Positions 22,893 to 31,581 of a DNA stretch of 64,000 nt are shown here, piece by piece. A program made the translations under genes and the position numbers. Every line of letters begins with the position of its first letter. The first letter of the stretch is position 1. Source of the stretch: Carposina sasakii. Its lineage: Eukaryota > Arthropoda > Insecta > Lepidoptera > Carposinidae. Where the stretch lies: positions 12,772,001 through 12,836,000 of the forward strand of contig CP053156.1 in NCBI GenBank assembly GCA_014607495.2, in the 5' to 3' direction. The notes beneath the pieces were generated by a model. The model was given only the letters and a program-made list of their open reading frames with translations. It searched no databases and was not told the DNA's origin.

Positions 22893-23613
22893 GTCTGACT
22901 CCGAGTGTGAACATGAGGTGGTAGCAGCTGTTCAGCCTAAGAAAAAGACTTCAAGCAAGCGCAAGAATTCAACGGAACCGAGTTCAAGGTAAATAACATT
23001 TTGTTATCTAAACGCGGTGTCGGTTCAATTCTTAAGACAAACCTACTATAGTGATAAATAACTATGTTTATTTCAAAGATATTTTAATTCATCCTTCATA
23101 AGTCACGATAAACCCTTGGGTTCGATTACCCGGTACGGCTATTATAGGGTTTCAAAACACAGATGTCTCTGTTTATTTTTAAGTTATAATGTTTATATTT
23201 GTAACGTACATGTTAGTAAACTTTTCTGTTTTTCTTATAGTAACTCAAAAAAGACGACAGTGCCGTCTAGAGGGAACGAGGACATCTTCGGGTTGGAGGC
23301 GGGGACGTCATTGACGACTACATCCTCGAAGGAGGAGTTGACGTGCTCGATGGTCAGCCGCGTCGCGAACGGGAAGGTGCGACGTACATCGTCGGTCACA
23401 GGAACACATTACGTGGAAATCAAGGTGTACGATACCGCTGATGCAGCCTCCCTTCGTCCGACGGATCGCTGGAAAAAAGCGTTGATCGCGCTGAAGGTGC
23501 AGCTGAACAAAGACTCTCCGCAGTGGCGTAAGCTGCAATCGTTTATGCACGTCACGCACGAACTTTTTAATGAATCGGAGCCCGTTTTTTATAGTTCTAA
23601 AATAAATTCCTAA
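22893..23613 (+). CDS. Polinton-encoded spliced protein of unknown function (5' end unresolved)
   Basis: Two exons are supported. Exon 22893-22988 follows TTATAG and ends before GTAAAT; exon 23241-23613 follows TTCTTATAG and ends at TAA. Phase is kept across the junction. The first exon encodes an acidic start (SDSECEHE) followed by a Lys-rich tract (PKKKTSSKRKN) that could act as a nuclear localisation signal. The second encodes a Ser/Thr-rich linker and a compact C-terminal region (HYVEIKVYDTAD, RPTDRWKKALIALKVQL, HELFNESEPVFY). Exon 23241-23613 is strikingly GC-rich for this AT-rich element. The start codon must lie in an upstream exon that I could not place. I do not recognise the family; being beside the polymerase it may be a replication or regulatory accessory, but that is speculation. 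Confidence 0.6.
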
Positions 23614-23724
23614 TTTTTAAATGATATACTTAGTTTACTTTTTAAAAATATATAGATAACTTTGATAAGATAATATTTGCTTTTTATAAATACTCAACCC
23701 GCACGTTAAATTTAATATTTAAAC

Positions 23725-26700
23725 ATGCCTTTCTGCACTGTATGCAATATAAGTATTGAGCGCAGTCATTGGGTTGGTCATCTACGCAGTACTGAACATA
23801 AAAATCAGAATGTTGTACCATTTTGCGAAGGAGTTGAGATCATAAACTCTGCTTTCCGCAACCGTATATCCACATATAGAATTGCCGCTACAGAGCAGTT
23901 GCAGCAATATTCTCTTACCAATTTTTTTGATAGCATTCATAAAAAAATTAAACATGTAATCGATTTATCTTTAAAAGAACATGTTTGTCTTAAAGTTAAT
24001 TTTGAATTTTTCGCTTTATTCGCATTAGTTAAAAATGATTCAAGTGAGATGAAATCTTTTAATACAAAAAACTTTATTTTGTACCGGAATTACGACTTTG
24101 ATTCAATCATGTATGAGACTAAGAACATTATTTCGAAAAAAATTGAAGAGTTTCAAGACCGTGATAGCGGTTGGACATTACTGAACAATTCTCATCTAGA
24201 AATAAATGTGAACAAGTATCAACCTTTAAGTGGTTCCAAATACATTGTATTACCAGCTCCAATCAAAAACAAAAACGCTTGTGTCAACATTTGCAACAAG
24301 GACGATTACTGTTTTTTGTGGTCGGTTACTGCAGCTCTCTATCCAGCTCAAGCTCACCCTGAGAGAGTTACGTCATATCCTGATTTTAGAGACGTGTTAA
24401 ACGTGCAAAACTTGACATTCCCACTGACTTTCTCAGCCATTGCCCAGTTTGAAGAGAATAATCCTGAAATTTCTATATTTATATACGGTTTAAAAAACAA
24501 TAAGATTGTTATAGGACCTCTGTACAAATCAAAGTATTTAAATAGGAAGGTCATTCATTTGTTGTATTTAGAAAAAGGTGACCTGTCTCATTATTGTTTA
24601 ATAAAAGATTTATCACGACTTGTTAGGAGTCAAATAACAAAACACCATAGCAAACTTTATTTATGTGATACTTGTCTATTATTTTTTAATACGCCTGAAC
24701 AAAAGAGCTCTCACAGTTGTGGAGGTATTGTTACTAGCTTACCACCAAAGGGTTCAGTTATAAAGTTTGAAAATTATATTAAAAAGCAACTTCTACCATT
24801 TGTTATATATGCCGATTTTGAAACAATGCTGGAACGATTCGATTCTTGCGAACCTGACCCAAGTAAAGCAAGCACAGTGCAGAAACAGCGTCATGTGCCC
24901 GTAGCGTTCGCGTACTATCTGGTTTGTGCATTAGATAACAGTCGTAATCATTTCGTCTCCTATCGCGGTCCGGATTGTGTTAAAAAATTTGTAAAATCTA
25001 TTTATGAAGACGCAAAAAGAGTTTATGAGATTTTAAATATTGAGACTCCAATGATATTTACAGATGATGACTTATACGATTTTAAAAATGCTGAAACATG
25101 CCACATTTGTGATCACTTTTTATTAGGTGATAGAGTCCGCGACCATTGCCATGTAACTGGTAAATATCGTGGTGCAGCTCACCAGTACTGTAATCTACAG
25201 TTCAAGCTTCCGAAATATATGGTGGTATTTTTTCATAACTTATCTGGTTATGATAGCCACCTTTTCATAAAAGAGCTGGGAGAAGCTCCTGGTGCAATTA
25301 AAATTATACCGAAAACAAAAGAAAAATATATTGCCATCACTAAATACATTCCGATTTCAAAGAAAAAAACCTTTCAAGTTCGGTTTGTAGATTCTTTTCA
25401 ATTTTTAGGTACAAGTTTAGAGAAACTAGCTAGTACATTGGAAAAGCATCAATTTATTCAATTAAAGTCACACTATCCTAGTGAAAAGCAGCATAGTCTA
25501 CTTATGAGAAAAGGCGTGTACCCATATGACTATATGTCACAATGGGATCGTTACGAAGAAACGTCACTGCCCACAAAGGAACATTTTTACAACTCCTTAT
25601 CTGATGAATTGATTACGGATGAGGATTACATGCACGCTGTATCTGTTTGGTCAGAGTTCAATATTCAAAATATGGGTGCTTATACAGATTTATATCTTAA
25701 AACAGATGTATTGCTGTTAACCGATATTTTTGAAAGTTTTAGACAAACATGCAAACGGTACTATAACCTTGATCCTGCATTTTATTTTACAGCACCGAGT
25801 CTCTCATTTGACGCTATGCTTTTGAAAACTGGTGTTCAGTTGGAATTGATAAGTGATATAGAAATTTATAGAATGATACAAAAAGGTATCAGAGGAGGAG
25901 TTTGTATGTGCGCGAAACGTTACGCTAAAGCCAATAATAAATACTTAGAGAACTATGATTCCTCTAAACCAAGCTCATTTATCGTTTATTTGGATTGTAA
26001 TAATTTATATGGATACAGTATGTGTCAATATTTGCCGCAATCAAATTTCAGATTTTGCAGCCAAAATGAATTAGATTATTTGAAATTGCATATCAATGAT
26101 ATTAGTGACTCAGCAACATTAGGCTATATTCTCGAAGTAGATTTAATTTATCCTGACAGATTACATAGTGATCACAATGATTTACCATTTTGCCCTGAAA
26201 AATTTTCACCTCCTGGAGGTAAAAATAAAAAACTTATTCCAAACTTGTACGATAAATATCATTATGTAATTCATTACGTACATTTAAAAAAATGTTTACA
26301 ACACGGCTTGGTGCTGAGAAAAATACACCGAGCCATCATTTTTAATCAAGGCTGTTTTTTGAAACAATATATCGATCTTAACACCCATTTGCGTCAACAA
26401 GCAAAGTCGACATTTGAGCAAGATTTTTTCAAGTTATTGAACAATAGCATTTTTGGCAAAACATTAGAGGATAATGAAAAACGGGTTGACGTAAAGTTAG
26501 TGAATCAATGGAGTGACATATTTAATAAAACGAAAAAGTTAACTGGTACAGAAAAATGTATATCGAGAGCTAATTTTCACAGTACTGCTGTATTCTCGGA
26601 AAATTTAGTAGCAATACAAATGACCCCCACTCACGTAATCCTTAATAAACCTATACATATTGGGTTTGCTGTTTTAGAATTGTCCAAAAGTCATATGTAC

Positions 26701-27246
26701 GATTTTCACTATTCTATTATGAAGCCATTCTATGCCGATCGTATAGAAATGTGCTATACTGATACTGACAGTTTCGTTTATGATGTTAAGACTAACGACT
26801 TTTACAAAGACCTTAAACAGAATTTTATGCAGTATTTCGACACTAGTAACTATGAATGTAGCAATGGTTATAATCTACCTATTATAAATAAAAAAGTCCC
26901 AGGTTTATTCAAGGATGAAATGGGTGGAAAAATTATTAAAGAGTTTGTTGGACTGCGTTCAAAGCTGTATTGTGTTAAAACGATAAACAAAACTATTAAA
27001 AAAGCTAAAGGTACTAAAAAGTGTGTAATAAAACAATTAAGTATTTCAGACTATAAAAGCGTTTTGCAGGATTGTAATATCATCCGCAAAAAAAATATCC
27101 TGTTTAGATCGATCAAACATGAAATATTCACACAAAGTGTAAATAAAATTGCGCTCTCTAGTAATGATGATAAAAGAGTCATATCCTCAGATAAAATAAC
27201 TACAGTTGCATGGGGAAGTGTAAATATACTTAAATGTAAAATTTGA
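23725..27246 (+). CDS. PolB: Protein-primed family B DNA polymerase (Polinton pPolB), 1173 aa
   Basis: This replicates the element from its termini by protein priming. The uninterrupted 1173-aa ORF starts MPFCTVCNISIERSHWVGHL, a C2H2-type zinc finger. A second Cys/His cluster (CDTCLLFF...HSC) lies near residue 315. Exonuclease motif I, YADFETM, is near 363. A Cys/His cluster (CHICDHFL, RDHCHVTGKYRG) is near 457-475. Exo II, HNLSGYDSH, is near 505, and an Exo III-type YTDLYLKTDVLLL is near 650. Polymerase motif A, YLDCNNLYGYSM, is near 755; motif B, LNNSIFGKT, near 902; motif C, YTDTDS, near 1011. All catalytic aspartates are present. The length fits the Polinton polymerase family. It lies on the opposite strand from most of the other core genes, 111 bp after the preceding small gene. 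Confidence 0.97.
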   Translation: MPFCTVCNISIERSHWVGHLRSTEHKNQNVVPFCEGVEIINSAFRNRISTYRIAATEQLQQYSLTNFFDSIHKKIKHVIDLSLKEHVCLKVNFEFFALFALVKNDSSEMKSFNTKNFILYRNYDFDSIMYETKNIISKKIEEFQDRDSGWTLLNNSHLEINVNKYQPLSGSKYIVLPAPIKNKNACVNICNKDDYCFLWSVTAALYPAQAHPERVTSYPDFRDVLNVQNLTFPLTFSAIAQFEENNPEISIFIYGLKNNKIVIGPLYKSKYLNRKVIHLLYLEKGDLSHYCLIKDLSRLVRSQITKHHSKLYLCDTCLLFFNTPEQKSSHSCGGIVTSLPPKGSVIKFENYIKKQLLPFVIYADFETMLERFDSCEPDPSKASTVQKQRHVPVAFAYYLVCALDNSRNHFVSYRGPDCVKKFVKSIYEDAKRVYEILNIETPMIFTDDDLYDFKNAETCHICDHFLLGDRVRDHCHVTGKYRGAAHQYCNLQFKLPKYMVVFFHNLSGYDSHLFIKELGEAPGAIKIIPKTKEKYIAITKYIPISKKKTFQVRFVDSFQFLGTSLEKLASTLEKHQFIQLKSHYPSEKQHSLLMRKGVYPYDYMSQWDRYEETSLPTKEHFYNSLSDELITDEDYMHAVSVWSEFNIQNMGAYTDLYLKTDVLLLTDIFESFRQTCKRYYNLDPAFYFTAPSLSFDAMLLKTGVQLELISDIEIYRMIQKGIRGGVCMCAKRYAKANNKYLENYDSSKPSSFIVYLDCNNLYGYSMCQYLPQSNFRFCSQNELDYLKLHINDISDSATLGYILEVDLIYPDRLHSDHNDLPFCPEKFSPPGGKNKKLIPNLYDKYHYVIHYVHLKKCLQHGLVLRKIHRAIIFNQGCFLKQYIDLNTHLRQQAKSTFEQDFFKLLNNSIFGKTLEDNEKRVDVKLVNQWSDIFNKTKKLTGTEKCISRANFHSTAVFSENLVAIQMTPTHVILNKPIHIGFAVLELSKSHMYDFHYSIMKPFYADRIEMCYTDTDSFVYDVKTNDFYKDLKQNFMQYFDTSNYECSNGYNLPIINKKVPGLFKDEMGGKIIKEFVGLRSKLYCVKTINKTIKKAKGTKKCVIKQLSISDYKSVLQDCNIIRKKNILFRSIKHEIFTQSVNKIALSSNDDKRVISSDKITTVAWGSVNILKCKI

Positions 27247-27748
27247 TGGGATGAGTATTACTTATAGTATCTAGTAATGTAGTTAGCTATAATATACTAT
27301 GTAATATAGATATAAGTGCCTACTTATAATTTGTAGTATATTTTAAGGTTTTATTTTAGTTAAATAAATTAACATAATATTATAAATTGTTTCCTTTTTA
27401 TCCCATATCAAAAATATCTTTACACCAGGTCACGTGAGGTTGTATTTCTACTTGTTTTAACATGTCTGATACCGAGCAATGACCTACGATGCATGCTGTA
27501 AGTAAACTATACCTAACAACAGCGTACAAATCTATGTATCGGAAAATGAAACCTAAAGCTAATGAATTATAATTTATGTTCAGTCAACACTTTGCTCGAA
27601 CTAAACGCTGACACCTATCGGTAAAACATAGGTACAGCAGCTATGGTGATAAATTTTTTAATATCATTACTTATTTGATTGACATCGCGTTCGCTCACGC
27701 ATACCTAAGGTAATCCTGACATCTCTTTGATATTGAAAAATAGCTAAA
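27247..27748. other. Spacer between PolB and the PPxY gene
   Basis: This AT-rich, 500-bp non-coding stretch has AATAAA-like hexamers near 27362 that could end the PolB transcript. It should hold the promoter of the next gene. I see no ORF or clear repeat. Confidence 0.45.
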
Positions 27749-28203
27749 ATGGTATGTACCTAGTAATTATGTTTTGATTAAAATTAATTTGTGTATAATA
27801 TATTTTAATATTACTCACCTACTTATTTATTATATTTTTGTTTCAGGAAAATCTTAATGGGAATTTAAGTAATACCTTTTACTGGCCTCTTACCCCACCT
27901 ACAAGTCCACAACCCCGCCGCCGACGTTCACCTACACCTCATCCCACGCTGCCGGTATTACGAGCGAAAAGGAATAAGAAGTCGGTTGAGAAAAACATCT
28001 CGTCCTATGTTATTAGCAAGCCGCCGCCGCCGTATTCGGGATTGCGACTCATTAAAGTAGAAGTGTTTGATTTATGTGAAAACAGTGATAGTGCGTCAAT
28101 TAGTGCTCAATACGTGCAATTAGACGCGGTAGATGAAATTATGGATTTAGCAGAAAATTTAGTGAAAAAAATATCTAGAAATATTTTAAACAAACATATT
28201 TGA
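27749..28203 (+). CDS. Small Polinton protein with a PPPPY late-domain motif, spliced
   Basis: The ATG at 27749-27751 is followed at once by the donor GTATGT. An acceptor TTTCAG at 27841-27846 joins it to GAAAATCTTAATGGG, giving a 119-aa protein whose first exon contributes only the Met codon. The N-terminal half is Pro/Arg-rich (PLTPPTSPQPRRRRSPTP) with several SP/TP sites. It is followed by KPPPPYSGLRLIKVEVFDL and an acidic, helical C terminus (DAVDEIMDLAENLVKKI). PPxY motifs recruit WW-domain ubiquitin ligases of the Nedd4 family, which many enveloped viruses and some non-enveloped ones (adenovirus protein VI) use. Here that role is inference. It is GC-rich at its start, like the gene at 22893-23613. 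The family is not recognised. Confidence 0.62.
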
Positions 28204-28370
28204 GATAATTATTTTTTAAATATCATATCTTTTATGTACTTAACTATTAAGTACTGTTCAAGTACCTGCCTATATTAGAGATGAAGGATTGTGAATGTGA
28301 TGCTAATCAAATAAATAATCGTTGCTTTAAAGTTTTCTTTTATTCAAAAACCCGCAATTACATAAATCTT

Positions 28371-28567
28371 CAAGCAAACATAGAACGTAATTAACGTGCG
28401 ATCGGTGTTAGCGTTTAATTCATACCGTTCATAACGCTAGGTCAGAGTGTTGCGTACTCGCTCTGTTTGATAAGACAGGTATAGCCTGGTTCAGCACAAA
28501 ACAACGCGGCTGGAACGCTTTAACGCGCTAACCTAACGTATGTTAATTACGTCTTATGTTTGCTGAG
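28371..28567. repeat. MITE-like inverted repeat between convergent Polinton genes
   Basis: AGCAAACATAGAACGTAATT at the left pairs with AATTACGTCTTATGTTTGCT at the right, with inverted similarity continuing inward to about 28 bp. It lies where the plus-strand and minus-strand gene blocks converge. It could be a MITE inserted in the element or a native structure. Confidence 0.6.
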
Positions 28568-28625
28568 GGCTTAAATCAAACACATAGGTATAACTCATTT
28601 ATATATTATATGTATTTTTCATTAC

Positions 28626-29120
28626 TTAATCTAATTCAACAACATTTTTATTTTCGATATACCATTTTTTAATACATAGTACATTTTTTAAAGCACAGTG
28701 CTTTGTGTGGAAAATACAATTAAAATTATAATCTTTACAATATTGGTTACATAATTGTAATAAATTACTACACCCCTTTTCTCCAACATCGTGTGGATTA
28801 CAATTTGGTGTCAATTCCGTCAACCACTTCATTTTTTCCCCACCTTTCATTAAAACTGTTTTATGCTGTAAGTATGGTGAGATAATACGTTTAAATTCTC
28901 TATAATCGATGTGTCCCTCACTCCAATAAATGCCACGATTTCTTTCTAACCATTTCACTTGCTTTTTTTCTTGTGCAGATAAGTAGTTAAACGAATATGG
29001 TGGTTTAATTAAAAATGTCTGTGTATAACACTGAGTAGCTATCGCCATCTCTTTGATAATAAATGTATTGCTTAAATCTTTAAATCCTTGGATATCCACT
29101 ATAATTATATCAGGATTCAT
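28626..29120 (-). CDS. Conserved Polinton protein of unknown function, 164 aa
   Basis: The ATG at 29120-29118 overlaps the TGA of the major capsid gene (ATGA). The protein opens with IIIVDIQGFKD and FIIKEMAIA, a strand-Asp-strand-Lys/Glu pattern reminiscent of the first motif of RNase H-fold (DEDD) nucleases. Several Cys and His residues follow (CNPHD, CSNLLQLC, CKDYNFNC, HTKHC). I recall similar small ORFs next to the capsid gene in insect Polintons, but no function is established to my knowledge. A nuclease or metal-binding role is a guess. It is the last gene of the minus-strand block and faces the PPxY gene. Confidence 0.7.
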   Translation of the reverse strand: MNPDIIIVDIQGFKDLSNTFIIKEMAIATQCYTQTFLIKPPYSFNYLSAQEKKQVKWLERNRGIYWSEGHIDYREFKRIISPYLQHKTVLMKGGEKMKWLTELTPNCNPHDVGEKGCSNLLQLCNQYCKDYNFNCIFHTKHCALKNVLCIKKWYIENKNVVELD

Positions 29121-30331
29121 GATATTTTCTTGACTAGACCGCTCAATGGTTTATACTCGACTATACAATCGTTAAGGATAAGACAGTAAGCTGAAGTATT
29201 ATCAGGTAAATCAGTATCACTCTCTATTTCCACTCTTACGTCCACTACAGCTCCCGTCTTCAAGTTATCTACTTGTCTAGAACAGTCGATAACAAACAAT
29301 GGTGCAATATCCTTAAATTGTTTGAGGTTAAGTAAGGGTTCCATGCGACGTCCGAAATAAGACTGTTGAAATTTAACATACTGCTCGTATAATAAACCGA
29401 TATTATCTTTAGAAAAACTTATATTAAGGTTTTCGTATGGAAAATAAGTCGAATTAAGATAAACCTTTACCTCCCGTAAATTACAATGATCAAAACGAGA
29501 CATATCTGCGCTCGCATTATTTTTCCTGTTAGTTTGCAGACCTATTATCACATATCTAGGTTTTTCGATTTGAGTTGAAGTTTTGAGAGACCATGTATGT
29601 TTACTAGTTTTTGGTAATAAAGGATATTCATATAGATCCCAATTTCTGTACACTAATTGTATCGATCTGTCTTTGTCTAAAACTTTTAACAAAGTAAGTT
29701 TTTCTCTATCAGATACTTTTACATGTGGAACACGCCAGATAATTTTGGTGATTTCGATATCGTCTAATACTTCACCTGTGTTCAGTTTCACAGCATTCAA
29801 GTTAGTATTACTTCTCAACAAGATTAATTCATGTTTACAGTTTATTATAACTTTTTGGTAATCTTCAGCGAATCCCAGAATATAAGAGAGTGGTATAGAA
29901 GCAGAAAAATAACCAGAATTTACATTTTTCGTACCATCAATATCCCAGCCCCAAGCTTTAGACATTCTCGACTCGTTTTCATTCATAGAAAGTAATGATT
30001 TCATGGTAGTAGTGATACCTGCATTTTTTATCTTATCAATTTCTATACCATTTAGCTCATATCGAATTTCTTGAAAGAAGTAGAGCAAAGGATTATTTGT
30101 AAAATGAACACTCGAAGCTGCGTCTTTGCTATCTTTTTTGTTTACGATAACTTTACCTTCCAAATATAATGTACTCGCTGATGGTAATATGTATAAATCT
30201 TGTTGATTAATCGGTATGCGAATCTCATCGTTCCTGTTGAAACTAGTTATATATGGTTTGTAAGAATGAAATTCTATGCTGTCCACTGTATTATCATAGG
30301 TCGGAGTTGACAATATGTCTAACATGTTCAT
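29117..30331 (-). CDS. MCP: Polinton major capsid protein (double jelly-roll), 404 aa
   Basis: This is predicted to be the main shell protein of an icosahedral virion. The 404-aa ORF begins MNMLDILSTPTYDNTVDSI. The conserved early stretch NDEIRIPINQQDLYILPSAS is followed by LYLEGKV, which is how I recognise the Polinton capsid family. The rest alternates beta-rich segments (YFFQEIRYELNGIEID, YPLLPKTSKHTWSLKTSTQI, YVIIGLQTNRKN) as expected for two jelly rolls. Established knowledge: Polintons carry double jelly-roll major and single jelly-roll minor capsid genes. The start ATG overlaps the stop of the 47-codon ORF, and its stop overlaps the next start. No break is seen. Confidence 0.9.
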   Translation of the reverse strand: MNMLDILSTPTYDNTVDSIEFHSYKPYITSFNRNDEIRIPINQQDLYILPSASTLYLEGKVIVNKKDSKDAASSVHFTNNPLLYFFQEIRYELNGIEIDKIKNAGITTTMKSLLSMNENESRMSKAWGWDIDGTKNVNSGYFSASIPLSYILGFAEDYQKVIINCKHELILLRSNTNLNAVKLNTGEVLDDIEITKIIWRVPHVKVSDREKLTLLKVLDKDRSIQLVYRNWDLYEYPLLPKTSKHTWSLKTSTQIEKPRYVIIGLQTNRKNNASADMSRFDHCNLREVKVYLNSTYFPYENLNISFSKDNIGLLYEQYVKFQQSYFGRRMEPLLNLKQFKDIAPLFVIDCSRQVDNLKTGAVVDVRVEIESDTDLPDNTSAYCLILNDCIVEYKPLSGLVKKIS

Positions 30332-30471
30332 TTTATCAATCCGATTTGTTTAAGAAAGTTTATATTTTCTTGAGTAAGTTTACTTTTAGGTTTAGATGTT
30401 CCTTTTGAGATAGCTTGATGTGAACTGATCTTTTTACTTTTAGAACTTACATATTTATTATAGACTATCAT
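30328..30471 (-). CDS. 47-aa basic protein between penton and major capsid genes
   Basis: This ORF of 47 codons plus stop starts at the ATG 30471-30469, overlapping the penton TGA, and ends in a TGA at 30330-30328 overlapping the capsid ATG. It encodes a Ser/Lys-rich N-terminal half (YVSSKSKKISSH) and a C terminus LTQENINFLKQIGLIK. I recall short ORFs with an LT-x-EN-x-x-FL ending near the capsid genes of other Polintons. Exact packing between two structural genes with 4-nt overlaps on both sides argues that it is real. It may be a minor virion or DNA-condensing peptide; this is inference. Confidence 0.7.
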   Translation of the reverse strand: MIVYNKYVSSKSKKISSHQAISKGTSKPKSKLTQENINFLKQIGLIK

Positions 30472-31139
30472 TTTTTCTTCAGATGTAAATAAAGTTGTAC
30501 TTCCTCACCTCTTAAATTAACCAAATTATTGTGTATATCCAGCAACCGGATATTAACACTATTAATGTTGTTCTGATTGATTGGAAAATAAATAATATTT
30601 TTTGGAACTTCTACGATTCTATATCCAGGTGGCACGTTTGGAGCGAACTCGTAAATTATATGACTAGGTTCTCCGTTAATGAATGATCCGCTTACTATAT
30701 CACATTCAACCCTCACCACTGTCGTCGATAAAATGTTGACAGGAAGATGTGACACATGTATTATATTGGCTTTGAGAGACTGCTTGTCAAAACCAAGCAA
30801 TGATCCGAGTGAATTATTTTTCTCAAAATTTACATCTTTGGTGCAAAATATAGATGTTTTTAATGTATTATTGTTACAATTTAAATGAAAAGATGCATCT
30901 TTTATATTACTTTTTATGTAATCATTAATATCTTGAAGTTCGTACACTCCTTCTGGTATTTCAATTAATTTATTTTGGTCGTAATGAAATTTATTATTTC
31001 TACTGTCAATATTTGGAATAGAATTAAACGTAGACAAGTACACTAGTGCACATTCATATTCACCATCAAGTTGAAGAGTGGGTGAATAAAACGTGGATAA
31101 GACAGATGAGTTTCCAGTTATGGATAGAGTAAAGGTCAT
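30468..31139 (-). CDS. mCP: Polinton minor capsid (penton-like) protein, 223 aa
   Basis: This is predicted to form the fivefold vertices (single jelly-roll). The 223-aa ORF begins MTFTLSITGNSSVLSTFYSP. The conserved segments YECALVYLSTFNSIPNI and IEIPEGVYELQDINDYIKS are typical of the Polinton penton family. Its ATG lies 34 nt after the protease stop, and a TATATAAG sequence at 31180-31173 overlaps that stop. Its own TGA overlaps the start of the 47-codon ORF. No break is seen. Confidence 0.88.
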   Translation of the reverse strand: MTFTLSITGNSSVLSTFYSPTLQLDGEYECALVYLSTFNSIPNIDSRNNKFHYDQNKLIEIPEGVYELQDINDYIKSNIKDASFHLNCNNNTLKTSIFCTKDVNFEKNNSLGSLLGFDKQSLKANIIHVSHLPVNILSTTVVRVECDIVSGSFINGEPSHIIYEFAPNVPPGYRIVEVPKNIIYFPINQNNINSVNIRLLDIHNNLVNLRGEEVQLYLHLKKK

Positions 31140-31172
31140 TGTGAAAATGATAAATAAAATAACGAAGATTAA

Positions 31173-31180
31173 CTTATATA
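31173..31180 (-). promoter_or_regulatory. Possible TATA element before the penton gene
   Basis: TATATAAG on the minus strand lies 41 nt before the penton ATG. If used, it would give a very short 5' UTR for the penton/47-aa/capsid/164-aa block. It also overlaps the protease stop codon, so it could be coincidence in AT-rich DNA. Confidence 0.35.
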
Positions 31181-31581
31181 GACGTTTGCTGTTTATTCCA
31201 AAATCTTTCTAGAAATTTTATACATAAATGTCCACAGTTAACTTCATTAAAGTTTTGATATCTATTATAATTATATAAAATATTTTTATTCTTGAGATAC
31301 TGAAATAATTCTGACGGTGGTTTCAAATTACCAAAACTGTCAAAATATTCACAATAATTTTTAACTTTGACGTAAGCTACCCAATGAGTATCATTATTAA
31401 CATGATTATCTAAATTGACAATTCCGCATTCAATGCGTTTTACTTTTGTTGGTAACTGATCTTTCATGAACACTCCACGAAAATATGGAATATTTTTTGC
31501 ATATTTCAGAATATCTATATTACTCAAAGCACGCTTGGGTAGCCTACTAATTAGTTTTTTGAACAATTCACAAATAATCCA
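31174..31581 (-). CDS. PRO: Adenain-like maturation cysteine protease, no AUG near its start
   Basis: This is a Ulp1/adenain-type (C5) cysteine protease expected to process virion proteins. The frame is open from 31581 (after TAG at 31584-31582) to TAA at 31176-31174. The catalytic layout is intact: His in DTHWVAYVK, Asp in YFDSFGN, Gln in RYQNFNEV and Cys in NCGHLCIKF. The family-typical start region (SNIDILKYAK, PYFRGVFM) is present. However, the first in-frame AUG is the Met of FMKDQLP, beyond that conserved region. The upstream frame overlaps the end of the PLA2 ORF, where an A-AAA-AAC heptamer (31560-31554) sits just before the PLA2-frame TAA. Translation by -1 frameshifting, by a non-AUG start or through an unseen splice are all possible. 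Confidence 0.85.
   Translation of the reverse strand, partial: WIICELFKKLISRLPKRALSNIDILKYAKNIPYFRGVFMKDQLPTKVKRIECGIVNLDNHVNNDTHWVAYVKVKNYCEYFDSFGNLKPPSELFQYLKNKNILYNYNRYQNFNEVNCGHLCIKFLERFWNKQQTSI

Noticed and set aside
29583..30888. Plus-strand ORFs over the capsid and penton genes
   Set aside because: They are shadows of the minus-strand structural genes, with no start context or domain.
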